From NCBI GenBank assembly GCA_025966315.1, contig JAOPUZ010000022.1, forward strand, positions 1 through 64,000: DNA of 64,000 nucleotides, read 5' to 3'. The notes beneath the pieces are model-generated. The model had not been told where the DNA came from. It searched no databases and was given only the letters and a program-made list of their open reading frames with translations. Below are positions 19,461-28,877 of this stretch, piece by piece. How positions within the stretch are numbered: position 1 is the stretch's first letter; each line of letters begins with the position of its first letter. The DNA is from Frankiales bacterium (GTDB lineage Bacteria > Actinomycetota > Actinomycetes > Mycobacteriales > Jatrophihabitantaceae). A program made the translations under genes and the position numbers.

Positions 19461-20702
19461 TCAGTCGGTGATGGCCTGATAGACCAGCGCGCGGAAGTCG
19501 AGTTCGGGTTGAGTTAGCCCCACCATGAACTGCGTCATGAGCACGCCGACGACCTCTTCTTTCGGATCCACCCAGTAGTACGACTTCGCCGCACCGGCCC
19601 ACCCGAATTCACCGACCGAGCCGGACACCGCCATCTGGCCCAGATCCATTCCTACCCGCGAGCCAAGGCCGTAGCCCCAGCCGGGGCTGGGAACTCCGCC
19701 CGAGCTGTAGGGCAGCAGCGCCGGCGCCAGGTGGTTCGTGTGCATCAGTTCGAGCGTCTTTCGACCCAGGATCTTGGTGCCGCTTTCGGAGCTGCCGGTC
19801 AACAGCATCTGTGCGAAACGCAAATAGTCGCTGGTGGTCGAGAAGAGGCCGATACCGCCGCGCTGGAAGACCTCGGGCTGGTCGGACGGATAAGTCTCCT
19901 CGACGTCGCGCCGTGCGACGTCGCCATTCGCGAATGCCTGCGCGATCGTCGCGATTGTCATGCTCTTAGCGAACAGATCGGGAAGGCCGTACATCGCAGC
20001 CAGCCGGTCGCGCTTTGATTCCGGGACCCCGAAAGCGGTATCGGTCATGCCCAGCGGCGCAAAGAGCCGTTCTTGGAGGAAATCGCCGACCGGCTGCCCC
20101 GAGATAACTTCGATAAGGCGCGCCGCGACATCGATTCCCAGGCTGTAATGCCACATGGTGCCGGGCTGGAACGCGAGCGGAATCGTGGCCAGCACCTCGA
20201 CCACGTCCTCGAGCGAGCGCGTCGGGTCGTTCATCAGCCGAGCCTGCCGGTACTGCTCCGCGACCGGAAAGTCCTCAGAGAAGTCATAGGTGAGCCCGCT
20301 GGTGTGCGTCATCAGGTCACGCACCTGCAGCGGCCGAAGCGGGCGCTGGCTCTCAAGCTGACCGTCGCCGGCCCAGACCTGCGTCGAACCGAATGCCGGA
20401 ATGTATTTCGCGACCGGATCGGTTAGTTGGAATCGTCCCTCTTCGTACAAGGTCATCAGCGCGGTACAGACAATTGGTTTGGTCATCGAATAGACGCGGA
20501 AGATGGAATCCGCGGACAGCTCCACGCCGGCCTCACGGTCCTGCCAGCCGACCCGGCCCTCGTGAACGACCTTGCCTCGGCGCGACACCAGCGTGCTGAA
20601 ACCGGGGTAACCCTGGTCGATGTAGGACTGAAGAGCGGGTTCGATGCGTTCTAGCCGGCTGCTGCTCATCCCGACCGTTTCGGGCGACTCGATTTCGGGC
20701 AT
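19461..20702 (-). CDS. Beta-lactamase-type serine hydrolase (class C/EstB-like)
   Basis: This 413-residue protein has the class C beta-lactamase fold signatures: the nucleophile motif SMTK (SxxK) in FRVYSMTKPIVCTALMTLYE near residues 69-88 and the YxN-equivalent YSLG in TMWHYSLGIDVAARLIEVIS. No signal peptide is visible, so it is probably a cytoplasmic esterase or peptidase of the EstB/LpqK-like group rather than a secreted beta-lactamase. DLMTHTSGLTYDF is another typical segment. Substrate is unknown. It is monocistronic. Confidence 0.87.
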   Translation of the reverse strand: MPEIESPETVGMSSSRLERIEPALQSYIDQGYPGFSTLVSRRGKVVHEGRVGWQDREAGVELSADSIFRVYSMTKPIVCTALMTLYEEGRFQLTDPVAKYIPAFGSTQVWAGDGQLESQRPLRPLQVRDLMTHTSGLTYDFSEDFPVAEQYRQARLMNDPTRSLEDVVEVLATIPLAFQPGTMWHYSLGIDVAARLIEVISGQPVGDFLQERLFAPLGMTDTAFGVPESKRDRLAAMYGLPDLFAKSMTIATIAQAFANGDVARRDVEETYPSDQPEVFQRGGIGLFSTTSDYLRFAQMLLTGSSESGTKILGRKTLELMHTNHLAPALLPYSSGGVPSPGWGYGLGSRVGMDLGQMAVSGSVGEFGWAGAAKSYYWVDPKEEVVGVLMTQFMVGLTQPELDFRALVYQAITD

Positions 20703-20795
20703 GCCACATCACCTTTCGCTAAGGGACTCCGTCGATACCAAGTTATACAGGTGCCAATATTCACGATCTCGCAATAGCCCGGTCACCGACCCTGG

Positions 20796-23700
20796 TTAGC
20801 GGCCGACCAGCGGTTGTGAGCGCCCGATCGACGCACTGACCAGCACGGCCGTCATTGCGTCGGAGTCGACCGGCCGAGAAAAGAGATATCCCTGACCCAA
20901 CCGGCAGCCCATCGCCCGCAGCTCGTCCCGTTGAGCGACTCGCTCGATTCCTTCGGCAACCACCTCGAGGTGAAGCGAAGCACTCAGCGAGATGATCGCC
21001 TCGACCAACGTGCTGCCGTCGGCGTCGCCATTGCCGAGCCCGTCTACGAATGATTTGTCGATCTTCAGGATGTCGAGCTGGAGCTTTTGCAAGTACGCCA
21101 GGCTCGAATATCCGGTGCCGAAGTCGTCCATGGCTATCTTGATCCCCAGCTCGCGCAGGCCGCGCAGTTGAGCTGATATCTCAGGAGAGTCCAGGGCAAA
21201 AAGGCTTTCGGTGAGTTCCAGAACAAGCTGGTCCTTCGAAATGTCGTAGCGACCAAGGGCCGCGCGCAGGTCATCAACGAAGGTGGATTCGCGCAGTTGC
21301 CGAGCGGAGACGTTCACCGCCATTCGTACCGGCGGCAGCCCCGCGTCGGCCCAGGCGCGCAGTTGGGCGCATGCCTGTTCGAGCACCCATCGACCGATGT
21401 CGACGATAAGTCCGGTCTCTTCGGCCAGCTCGATGAAATCGAGCGGCGGCACCAGGCCACGACTCGGATGCTGCCACCGGACCAGAGCTTCGCAGCCGAC
21501 GGGCGCTCCGGTATCGACCAGGACAATGGGCTGGAAATGCAGGACGAATTCCTCGGCCTTGATGGCCCGTTCTAGATCGGATCGTCCGTTCAGGCGATCG
21601 AGCATCAGCGTGTTCAGGTCGGAGTGGTAAAGCACGACTTGTTGCTTTCCACGCCCCTTGGCCGCGTACAGCGCGACATCGGCGCAGCGCATCAACTCGG
21701 TCATATCGAACCAGTCGTATACCCCGCCGGTGACGACCAGTCCGATGCTGGCGCGCACCGTCACGGCCTCACCCTGGATCGTGAACGGGGCGGCGAAGAG
21801 ATCCAGCGCCCGCTCGGCGAATCTTTCGGCCTGCGACACCTCAGTGAGGTCTTCGACCAGGATCGCGAACTCGTCACCGCCGAACCGAGACACCGTGGCC
21901 CCTGAGCGCACCATTTTCTGCAAGCGCGACGCGAGCTCCTGCAGCAGCTCATCACCGGCCGCGTGGCCTCGGGTGTCGTTGATGTTCTTGAAGTCATCGA
22001 GGTCGAGCATCAGCATCGCGACGATTGTGCCGATCCGGGCGACTCGGGCCAGCGCGTGTTCAGCCCGATCTTGGAAGAGCGCACGGTTCGGCAGACCGGT
22101 TACCGAATCGTGGAAGGCCTGGTGCTTCAACTCCACTTCCAGTGCCCGGCGCTCGGAGACGTCACGCATGGTCAGGACGATCCCGCTGACGTGGGGGTCG
22201 GCGAGCAGGTTGTTGGACAGCACCTCGAAGGCCATCAGGCGGCCGTCGCGGTGGCGTAGGTGCCAGTCCGCGACCGCCTCGGCCGGTTCGGCCCGGACGC
22301 CGAATTCGCTGAACATGGTCAGGGCTTGGGCGGCGTCGGCCTCGTGCAGGAATTCGGCCAGTTCGTGGCCCAGCACCTCGTCGTCGTGCCGTCCCAGATT
22401 GCGGGCCAGCGATGGCGTGCTGTACGTGATCTGGCCGCGCACGTCGACGATGACGACAATGTCGGAGGCGTTCTGCAGGATGCCGCGAAAGCGTGCTTCA
22501 CCTTGCCGCTGGCGCAGGTCCGCACCAAGCTGGGCACTCGCCACGGCCAGCGCCACTTGGGCGGCGAGGATGGCCAGGACGTCATGTTGCTCCAGGGTCA
22601 TCGCCACCGCACTGTCGACGACCAGCATTCCGCGGTCCTGCGAGTCGTACCTGATAGGCGTGACGCTCACGGTTCCGCTCGCGGTCAGCCGACCACCGGA
22701 CTCGGCCATCTGGCGCAACTGCTCCGGCCGCCTGGCGCTGGGTTGGGCCCCGGAATGCGCCACGCACGTGGGGTCGTCGTCGCCCTGGATCAGGTAGATC
22801 GAGGCATGCGTGCTCGCCGGGCCCGAGATCAGCGCTAGCGCCCCGTCCACGGCGACCTGATAAATCTCCGCCAACCCCTGCGCGGCGACCAGCGCCTCGC
22901 TGGAGGCACGCAGAATGCGTTCGCGCCGGATCGACTGCTTGTGGACCTCGAGAAGGATCCACAACCGCGCGATCACGAGCAGGAAGAGTGCGGCGGAAAA
23001 CACCGCGATCGTCGTCGCTTCGACGGTCGATTGGCTGGTCGATTCGATGAACAGGATCGCCGGCGCGATGAGGCTGACCAGCGTCAGCGCGGCCACTCGC
23101 CAGCCGCCCATCCGCTGATTGCGCCGGGGCACGATGTCGCTGAGTCCGGCCATCGAGGGCTGTAGGCCCGCACAACCCCAGGCCAGGTAGAACAACAGCC
23201 AGCCGATGTCGACCGGGCCATTCTCGTGCCAGTCGCCATTGAGTTGGATGAGCCCGTACAGGACGTCGGAAACCAGCAGCCCGATAGCGCCGAGCACCAG
23301 GAATTGCATCGACCGTTGACGCAGGCCGCCACCGCCGATCAGTCGGACCAGCATGGCGACCACCAGCACGTCCCCGAGCGGGTAGCCGACCGAGATAAGG
23401 CGTTGCAGAGCGCTGAGTCCTTCGGCCTGAAAGTTCGGGATGACCAGATAGACCCACGACAGCAAGGCCAAGCCGGCTGTGACGATCAGTGCGTCGATCA
23501 GGTCGGCCCGGTCTCGGCCGGCCGATCGGGCGCGGATGAACAGTAGTAACCCGGCCGCGAAGCATGGATAGGTGAGCAGATAGAACACATCGGCCAGCGA
23601 GGGGAACGGGTTGGGCTCGTGCAAGACGACCCGCGCAATGGTGTACGTCGTATCGCCGGCGATGAAAAAGAACTCGGCGGCGGCGAGCAGGTACCACGCC

Positions 23701-23897
23701 ACGATTTGGCGGGGCCGGTGCCGTCTGATCCCAACTACCGTCGCGACGACGGACGAAAGACCCAGTGGTGTCCAGAGTTCGAGATGGTAGGCCGGGAATT
23801 CGAAGTAGAGCGCCGCGACGATCAGTCCGAAAGTCAAATACCGCTGTGTCGGCGTGATACGCGCGGCGACCTTGCGGAATCGGGTCGGCGCTGGCAC
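20796..23897 (-). CDS. Membrane-bound PAS-GGDEF-EAL protein (cyclic di-GMP turnover)
   Basis: This 1033-residue protein has nine or ten hydrophobic segments in the first ~320 residues, a GAF-like region, a PAS domain (ILQNASDIVVIVDVRGQITY), a GGDEF domain (about 615-775) with intact FGGDEF, and an EAL domain (about 781-1020) with CEALVRWQHP and MDDFGTGYSS. Both catalytic motifs look intact, so it could make and degrade cyclic di-GMP; domain balance is unknown. I place the start at GTG 23897, preceded by GGGGAGAGG, rather than an in-frame ATG at 23948 lacking a ribosome site. Confidence 0.92.
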   Translation of the reverse strand: MPAPTRFRKVAARITPTQRYLTFGLIVAALYFEFPAYHLELWTPLGLSSVVATVVGIRRHRPRQIVAWYLLAAAEFFFIAGDTTYTIARVVLHEPNPFPSLADVFYLLTYPCFAAGLLLFIRARSAGRDRADLIDALIVTAGLALLSWVYLVIPNFQAEGLSALQRLISVGYPLGDVLVVAMLVRLIGGGGLRQRSMQFLVLGAIGLLVSDVLYGLIQLNGDWHENGPVDIGWLLFYLAWGCAGLQPSMAGLSDIVPRRNQRMGGWRVAALTLVSLIAPAILFIESTSQSTVEATTIAVFSAALFLLVIARLWILLEVHKQSIRRERILRASSEALVAAQGLAEIYQVAVDGALALISGPASTHASIYLIQGDDDPTCVAHSGAQPSARRPEQLRQMAESGGRLTASGTVSVTPIRYDSQDRGMLVVDSAVAMTLEQHDVLAILAAQVALAVASAQLGADLRQRQGEARFRGILQNASDIVVIVDVRGQITYSTPSLARNLGRHDDEVLGHELAEFLHEADAAQALTMFSEFGVRAEPAEAVADWHLRHRDGRLMAFEVLSNNLLADPHVSGIVLTMRDVSERRALEVELKHQAFHDSVTGLPNRALFQDRAEHALARVARIGTIVAMLMLDLDDFKNINDTRGHAAGDELLQELASRLQKMVRSGATVSRFGGDEFAILVEDLTEVSQAERFAERALDLFAAPFTIQGEAVTVRASIGLVVTGGVYDWFDMTELMRCADVALYAAKGRGKQQVVLYHSDLNTLMLDRLNGRSDLERAIKAEEFVLHFQPIVLVDTGAPVGCEALVRWQHPSRGLVPPLDFIELAEETGLIVDIGRWVLEQACAQLRAWADAGLPPVRMAVNVSARQLRESTFVDDLRAALGRYDISKDQLVLELTESLFALDSPEISAQLRGLRELGIKIAMDDFGTGYSSLAYLQKLQLDILKIDKSFVDGLGNGDADGSTLVEAIISLSASLHLEVVAEGIERVAQRDELRAMGCRLGQGYLFSRPVDSDAMTAVLVSASIGRSQPLVGR

Positions 23898-24124
23898 GGC
23901 AGCCTCTCCCCTAGAATTGTGGCCATAAATTAGCCTGGACGGCTGCACGCATGTGCCGCGGTCGCAGTCTGGCGCACACCATTATCTTCGGCGGCGATTA
24001 CGCAAACTTGAGAATTTGCGCCAAATCCTGATGATCTTCGCGGGGCCACATCATGCACCGTTACCTGCCCTAACGCCTGACTGCACCCACTTCGCATCGG
24101 GCTGGACGGCGCTGCGCGCTGCGT

Positions 24125-24934
24125 TCAGGCAGCGCCAAGTTCCTTGACCTGCTCGGCGAACCAGCGGCAGATGTCCTCGCCGGCCTGTGCTCCGACCGAA
24201 CCGGTGCTCTCGACGCCAGCGCAGGTCCAACCAGACTCGGTGATCTCGCCGTGGGCCGGATGAATTCCGCGATCCGCCAGCTCCAGAAGATCGATGTCGA
24301 GCAACGAGTCTCCCGCGGCCAGCACGACATCAGCGCCAACCCGACGAGCTACCTCACCCACCGCAGCCGACTTTGTGAGCGGACGCGGTACGACATAGAG
24401 CTTGCTTCCCTGCAGTGATGTCGACCACCCACGAGCGGCGGCCCAAGCGGTGATCTCGACCAAGAAATCTTCCGGGACGTCGGCACGACGCACGACGGCG
24501 TAGCAGAACATGTCCTCGGCATTGCGGAGTTTCAGCGTCCAGTCCGGCTCGCAGACCGCCTGCAGGTGCAGCCAGATTTCCGGCAGCGGAGCAGCGAGCC
24601 GAAGCACGCCCGTGACCGTTCGTTGCCAGTCTTGGTCGATGACTCCGTCGACGAGCAAGACACCGCCATTGGCCGCGATCGCAAACCGCGGCGATCCGCT
24701 GGGCAGGGTCACGCGTTGCAGTTGAGCCGGTATGCGAGTGGTGACCGGCACGACTTCCGCGACCTGAGCAAGCCAGACCAATAGCCGAGCGGCCGTCATC
24801 GTCATGAAGGACGAGTCGCTGCCTTCGTAGCGTTCGACACACGCCAGGTCCGGGACGACTTCGGGGGCCAGCGCCAGCGCTGCACGGGAGTAGATCAGAG
24901 TCCGATCAAGGTCAGCGGCGACGATGATCCTCAC
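24125..24934 (-). CDS. HAD-superfamily phosphatase of the Ter locus
   Basis: This 269-residue HAD hydrolase has motif I as VAADLDRTLIYS (nucleophile and acid Asp at about 8 and 10), a C2-type cap in the middle, the motif III lysine in RPLTKSAAVGEV, and motif IV in LAAGDSLLDIDLLELAD. The fold is of the sucrose-phosphatase/Cof type. In Ter loci this HAD co-occurs with PRTase and CitE-like genes and is predicted to dephosphorylate an intermediate of nucleoside-like metabolite synthesis. Its start overlaps the PRTase stop by 4 nt, so the proteins are translationally coupled. Confidence 0.85.
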   Translation of the reverse strand: MRIIVAADLDRTLIYSRAALALAPEVVPDLACVERYEGSDSSFMTMTAARLLVWLAQVAEVVPVTTRIPAQLQRVTLPSGSPRFAIAANGGVLLVDGVIDQDWQRTVTGVLRLAAPLPEIWLHLQAVCEPDWTLKLRNAEDMFCYAVVRRADVPEDFLVEITAWAAARGWSTSLQGSKLYVVPRPLTKSAAVGEVARRVGADVVLAAGDSLLDIDLLELADRGIHPAHGEITESGWTCAGVESTGSVGAQAGEDICRWFAEQVKELGAA

Positions 24935-27591
24935 GCCGGCGGCTCCGCGGTATCGAATCCCGATCGTGCCGTCGTTCCGGATGCGCTGCCGGCGGTCTGG
25001 GTGTAACCGGGGTGGATGAGCCCGACGCAGCTATAGGTCAGGTCGTCGACCAATTCGACGTCGACGCCGCGCTGCCTGGCCAGCACGATGACGTGTTCGA
25101 GTTCGGCTACTCGGTCGGGACGCATGAGCACCTTCCAGGGCATGCGGCGCAATAGCACGCGCGTCGTTTCGCCCACTCCGGGTTTGATCAGGTTGACCTC
25201 ATCGATCCCGTAGCGACGCCCGAGCTCCTCTACCATTCTCCAGCCCTGCCAGGTCGGTTCGGTCAGGATGCGCCCAGCCGCGCGGTCGGCCATCGTTTGC
25301 GAGACGGCGCCTTGTACCTCACCGAACCGCACGCTGATGGCGGCCAGGAAGCTGTTCGACAGATCGGCGTCCTCGAGGTGTCGGTAGAACTTTGCCCCGT
25401 GAAAATCCGACGGACCGACGAGGCTGTCGTTCAGGACGGTACGGGACACCAGACCGGACACGGTCGAGTTCAGACATGCCGACGGGATCAGGTAGTCCTC
25501 GCGAGTGCCGAACAGGCGAACGCACGCGCCGGTGTCAGCCAGTACCGCTAGTTCCGCGGAGAATTCGGCGCCGGCGGACAGTCGGAGGGCGGTATTGGCC
25601 TGCCGTACGGCGACAGCCAATTCCCGAGCTATGGCGCCCTTGCCGGTCCAGCCGTCAACGAAGACGATCCCCGACGGATCGTGTCGCGCGGCCAGATACC
25701 GCAACGCCGTCATGTCGATGCCGCGTCCGCGCACGATGCTCGCCGCGTAGTGCGGCAGTTCGATGCCGTGCAGCCGCGCAATCCATCGCCGGATCAGTAT
25801 TCCGACTGGTGTGCCGGCACGCGCGAGCGATACCAGAACCGCTGAGGGCCCGCGCTCGGCCAGCACGAGTTCTGCCACCACGCCGACGGCATGCGCGACC
25901 TGCACCGACGAACGCCGCAACGCGTTGCGGTAGAGCTGTTGATACTCCGCGCTGGGCTGATATTCGATCGGCAACGACGACGCGTAGTGGGCGCCGCGAG
26001 TTTGAATCGCTTCTTCGCGTTCCTCGGTCGGCGCCTCCAAATCAACATCGGACAGGTCCTTCAACAGCCACAAGACCTCGTCGGCGGCGTAACTGCCGAA
26101 CCGCGGTCCGTGCAGCGGGACGCCTGCGGGCAGTCGGGCCGGAATCCACACCAGGTGGACCTGGTCGGCCGCACCCTGCAGCAGCGGAACCAATCCCCCA
26201 GCCGAGCAAAGCGTCTCGGAGTCCGACATGTCGTCGACGACGAGCACGATGTCACTGAAGCGCCGGGCCGGATCGGCTCCTGCGAGCACGTTGTAGGCGT
26301 ACCGCGGTCCGGATCCGTCGTCGGGACTGTCGTGAGCCGGAAACGTCAGGCACGTGCGTATGGCGTAAGCCGGTTCGTCCACGGCCAACACCGGTGACCG
26401 GGTGGTCGTCGAATACCAGACGGTGACGCCGGGCTCGCCTGAGTTGGTCTGGCTCGGCAGTAGTTCCTGCAGCGCGAGGGCGATACGTAAGGGCGCGTAC
26501 ATCAATTCCTCGGTGCCGAGAACGAGCACCCGCCGGGTACTTCCGTCGGCGCTCGAATCCTTCCTGATGGCATCGGCCACCTCCGCGGCGCACGCTTGTG
26601 CGGCCGAGGCCATGGCCAGGCTGTCCTCGGAGTCGAATCCGTGCCTTCCGCCTTCGGCGACGCCCGGGGGCCAGCGACGGACCTCGTGTAACGCACGACC
26701 GGTGGCAGGAGCAGGGCCGGGCACCGAGCCCGGTCGGGGCGCACCATAGCTGGCGACTAACGCGGCTCCGCGTTCGAGCACGGCGGGGTGCAATTCCAGC
26801 CGAGCATCAACCAGGGCAACCACGATGATGGTCAGGCCCCTGCGCTCGGCCCACGCCGACATTCCTTCGCGGTCCTCGTCCGAACGCAGGTCAACCAGAC
26901 TGGCCAGGACGTAGGTCCGACGCGGTGACTTCCGGTCCAGCGCAGCGATGGTGTTCAGGATGGTCCGGCCAGTAGAGAGCTCATCGTCGACGAGAACGAG
27001 AGGTGCGGCACCAGCGAGAAAGCGGCGGTCGGCAGGTAGCAACAGATGCCCGGTGGCGTGGGAGTGTTCCTCCTCAAAGCCGCTCACCGGATCCAGGCCG
27101 ACAACTTTGCGGCGGGTGGAATGCAGGTAGCTGGCCCCGAGTGAATCAGCCACGGCGTGGCCAAGACCGGTCGCGGTCTCGGCATAGCCGAGGACGACAG
27201 GCGGATCTGCCCACGGGGCCAGTTGATCGCGGTGGCACGAGCACCGTTGCAGCAACTGCTCCGCCGCGGCGCCGGACCCGTCCAGCGCTTGGACCAGGGC
27301 CAGTTCTGCCTCCGCTCGGATGCCTGAATCCAGCCCGGTCAGCGCATCGGCGACCAGCGCACCCAACAGGCGACCCGCACCGTACACAACCCTCGGGTCA
27401 GTTGGAACATGCTTACCGAGCACGGTGGAAACCAGTAGCTGCGCACGTTTCGGGTTGAGACGCAGTGCCATTCCCACCAGGTGCTGCGGGGTCAGCCCCC
27501 CGCGCGGTCTGACGTCCGTGCCGCTGCAGGCGGCCGCTAGTTTCGCGTTCAGCCGATCAGCTACCCAGTCACCGCTCCAGGGCATCGTCAC
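24931..27591 (-). CDS. Fused PRTase-TRSP-StiP-PELOTA protein of the Ter locus
   Basis: At 886 residues this is a multidomain fusion. A first phosphoribosyltransferase (about 30-285) has the PRPP loop VDDELSTGRT (201-210). A TRSP-like region (about 350-500) contains LGTEELMYAPLRIALALQE and VVDDMSDSET. A second, StiP-type PRTase (about 500-770) has VSLARAGTPVG and the loop VFVDGWTGKGAIARE (644-658). The C-terminus (about 795-860: EVNLIKPGVGETTRVLLRRM ... LTYSCVGLIHPGY) resembles the PELOTA RNA-binding module. These modules are often separate genes. Published Ter-system analyses predict a role in nucleoside-like metabolite synthesis. Domain names are from memory of those families. ATGA overlaps join it to both neighbours. 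Confidence 0.82.
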   Translation of the reverse strand: MTMPWSGDWVADRLNAKLAAACSGTDVRPRGGLTPQHLVGMALRLNPKRAQLLVSTVLGKHVPTDPRVVYGAGRLLGALVADALTGLDSGIRAEAELALVQALDGSGAAAEQLLQRCSCHRDQLAPWADPPVVLGYAETATGLGHAVADSLGASYLHSTRRKVVGLDPVSGFEEEHSHATGHLLLPADRRFLAGAAPLVLVDDELSTGRTILNTIAALDRKSPRRTYVLASLVDLRSDEDREGMSAWAERRGLTIIVVALVDARLELHPAVLERGAALVASYGAPRPGSVPGPAPATGRALHEVRRWPPGVAEGGRHGFDSEDSLAMASAAQACAAEVADAIRKDSSADGSTRRVLVLGTEELMYAPLRIALALQELLPSQTNSGEPGVTVWYSTTTRSPVLAVDEPAYAIRTCLTFPAHDSPDDGSGPRYAYNVLAGADPARRFSDIVLVVDDMSDSETLCSAGGLVPLLQGAADQVHLVWIPARLPAGVPLHGPRFGSYAADEVLWLLKDLSDVDLEAPTEEREEAIQTRGAHYASSLPIEYQPSAEYQQLYRNALRRSSVQVAHAVGVVAELVLAERGPSAVLVSLARAGTPVGILIRRWIARLHGIELPHYAASIVRGRGIDMTALRYLAARHDPSGIVFVDGWTGKGAIARELAVAVRQANTALRLSAGAEFSAELAVLADTGACVRLFGTREDYLIPSACLNSTVSGLVSRTVLNDSLVGPSDFHGAKFYRHLEDADLSNSFLAAISVRFGEVQGAVSQTMADRAAGRILTEPTWQGWRMVEELGRRYGIDEVNLIKPGVGETTRVLLRRMPWKVLMRPDRVAELEHVIVLARQRGVDVELVDDLTYSCVGLIHPGYTQTAGSASGTTARSGFDTAEPPA

Positions 27592-28745
27592 TGCTGCAAT
27601 CCGGCACCGAGGAGGTCGACGAACGACGTCGTCTCGTTGGCAACTCCGAAGATATTCGCGCGATCGATTATCCGATTGGCCCAGGCCGCGTGGGGCTTGG
27701 ACTCGTTCATCTTGTTTCGATAGGACGATGCGCGGACCCCGCCGCCGGCTCGGTCCAGAATGTCGACGGCGTCGCTGTACTCCTCGTGGGTCACCACCGA
27801 CAGCGCATGCACCGCCCCGACGTGCGTTGGGTGGATGACCGTCTTTCCGACGAGTCCGTTCGCCTTGTCCAGCACGAACTCCCTGATGAGGCCGTCCAAG
27901 TCCTTGGCGATGATCCCGGCGCGCAGTGAGCGCTCCGAATGTTCGACGAAGGGTGACTCGCGCAGTTGAGGTTTGAACAGGCGCTCGCTGCCGGAAAAGT
28001 ACTCCCAGACCGGGCCGGTCACCGTATAGCCGGCGTCGCCAGCGCGGCCGAGAATGTTGACCACGTCGGCGATCACGTCGGCAAGTATCCGTACGTCGTA
28101 CACCGTGAGGTCGCGCGAGCGTCGAAGCCCGTACACCGCACTGAGATCAGTCGCTCCTATCCGCAGAGCGAGTATCAGGTGCCGATACTGCTCCAGCAGA
28201 CAACGCACTTTCATCAGCTCATCGATCCGGGTTTCGGCGTGCATGATGTCGTTCGACTCCAGCACTGGCATGGCGAGTATGCGTCGGTGCGTCAGGTCGG
28301 CGGCTTCGACGACCGCCTCCAGGAAAGCCGGTCCCCGCTTTGCTGTGAATTTCGGGAGCACAAAGCCGGTTATCACGTCGGCGTGATCACCGAGCCCGTT
28401 GATGAGCATCGGGATCTGCTCTGCCGTGCGAACCCGGACGAAGACCAGCGTGTTTGATTGCGCGTTCGCGCTGTAGGCGCGCAATTGCGCGATGACGTTG
28501 CGCTCGGCCGCGATCAGGTCCTTGTCAGCGACGGCGTCCTCCAGGCATACGACCGAACTCTTCACGCCCTCGTCGGCCCGCTTGGCAAGATCGGCCGCGA
28601 GGGTCGGGCGGGTGGCCGGACTGTACAGAGTCGCGCCGAGGGCGACCGCGAGCCGGTTGATAGGAGCCGAAGCGTCGAAGCTCTGCGGTACCCGGTAAAA
28701 AAGGCGCGCCTGCTCCGCGTCGGAGAGGAAGTCGAAATGTCGCAT
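27588..28745 (-). CDS. CitE/HpcH-like C-C bond lyase of the Ter locus
   Basis: This 385-residue TIM-barrel protein resembles citrate lyase beta subunit/HpcH enzymes. [18 protein letters not shown] carries the acidic Mg-binding start, [13 protein letters not shown] and [18 protein letters not shown] follow, and [20 protein letters not shown] and [16 protein letters not shown] are family-typical. In Ter loci a variant of this family is thought to form or break a C-C bond in the locus-encoded pathway; the substrate is unknown. It is the first gene of the three-gene operon (CitE-like, PRTase fusion, HAD), diverging from the TerD-fusion gene across 132 nt. Confidence 0.82.
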   Translation of the reverse strand: MRHFDFLSDAEQARLFYRVPQSFDASAPINRLAVALGATLYSPATRPTLAADLAKRADEGVKSSVVCLEDAVADKDLIAAERNVIAQLRAYSANAQSNTLVFVRVRTAEQIPMLINGLGDHADVITGFVLPKFTAKRGPAFLEAVVEAADLTHRRILAMPVLESNDIMHAETRIDELMKVRCLLEQYRHLILALRIGATDLSAVYGLRRSRDLTVYDVRILADVIADVVNILGRAGDAGYTVTGPVWEYFSGSERLFKPQLRESPFVEHSERSLRAGIIAKDLDGLIREFVLDKANGLVGKTVIHPTHVGAVHALSVVTHEEYSDAVDILDRAGGGVRASSYRNKMNESKPHAAWANRIIDRANIFGVANETTSFVDLLGAGLQQ

Positions 28746-28877
28746 GCAGGTCCTCGATCATTGACGTACGAGCGCTTGGTTGTGGTGGCTCGGCATCGCG
28801 GGCCGTATCTCAACGCTAGTCGAGCAGGCATCGGACGCACGAACAAACGCGTCCCTTTGTCTGGCACCATCTATGTC

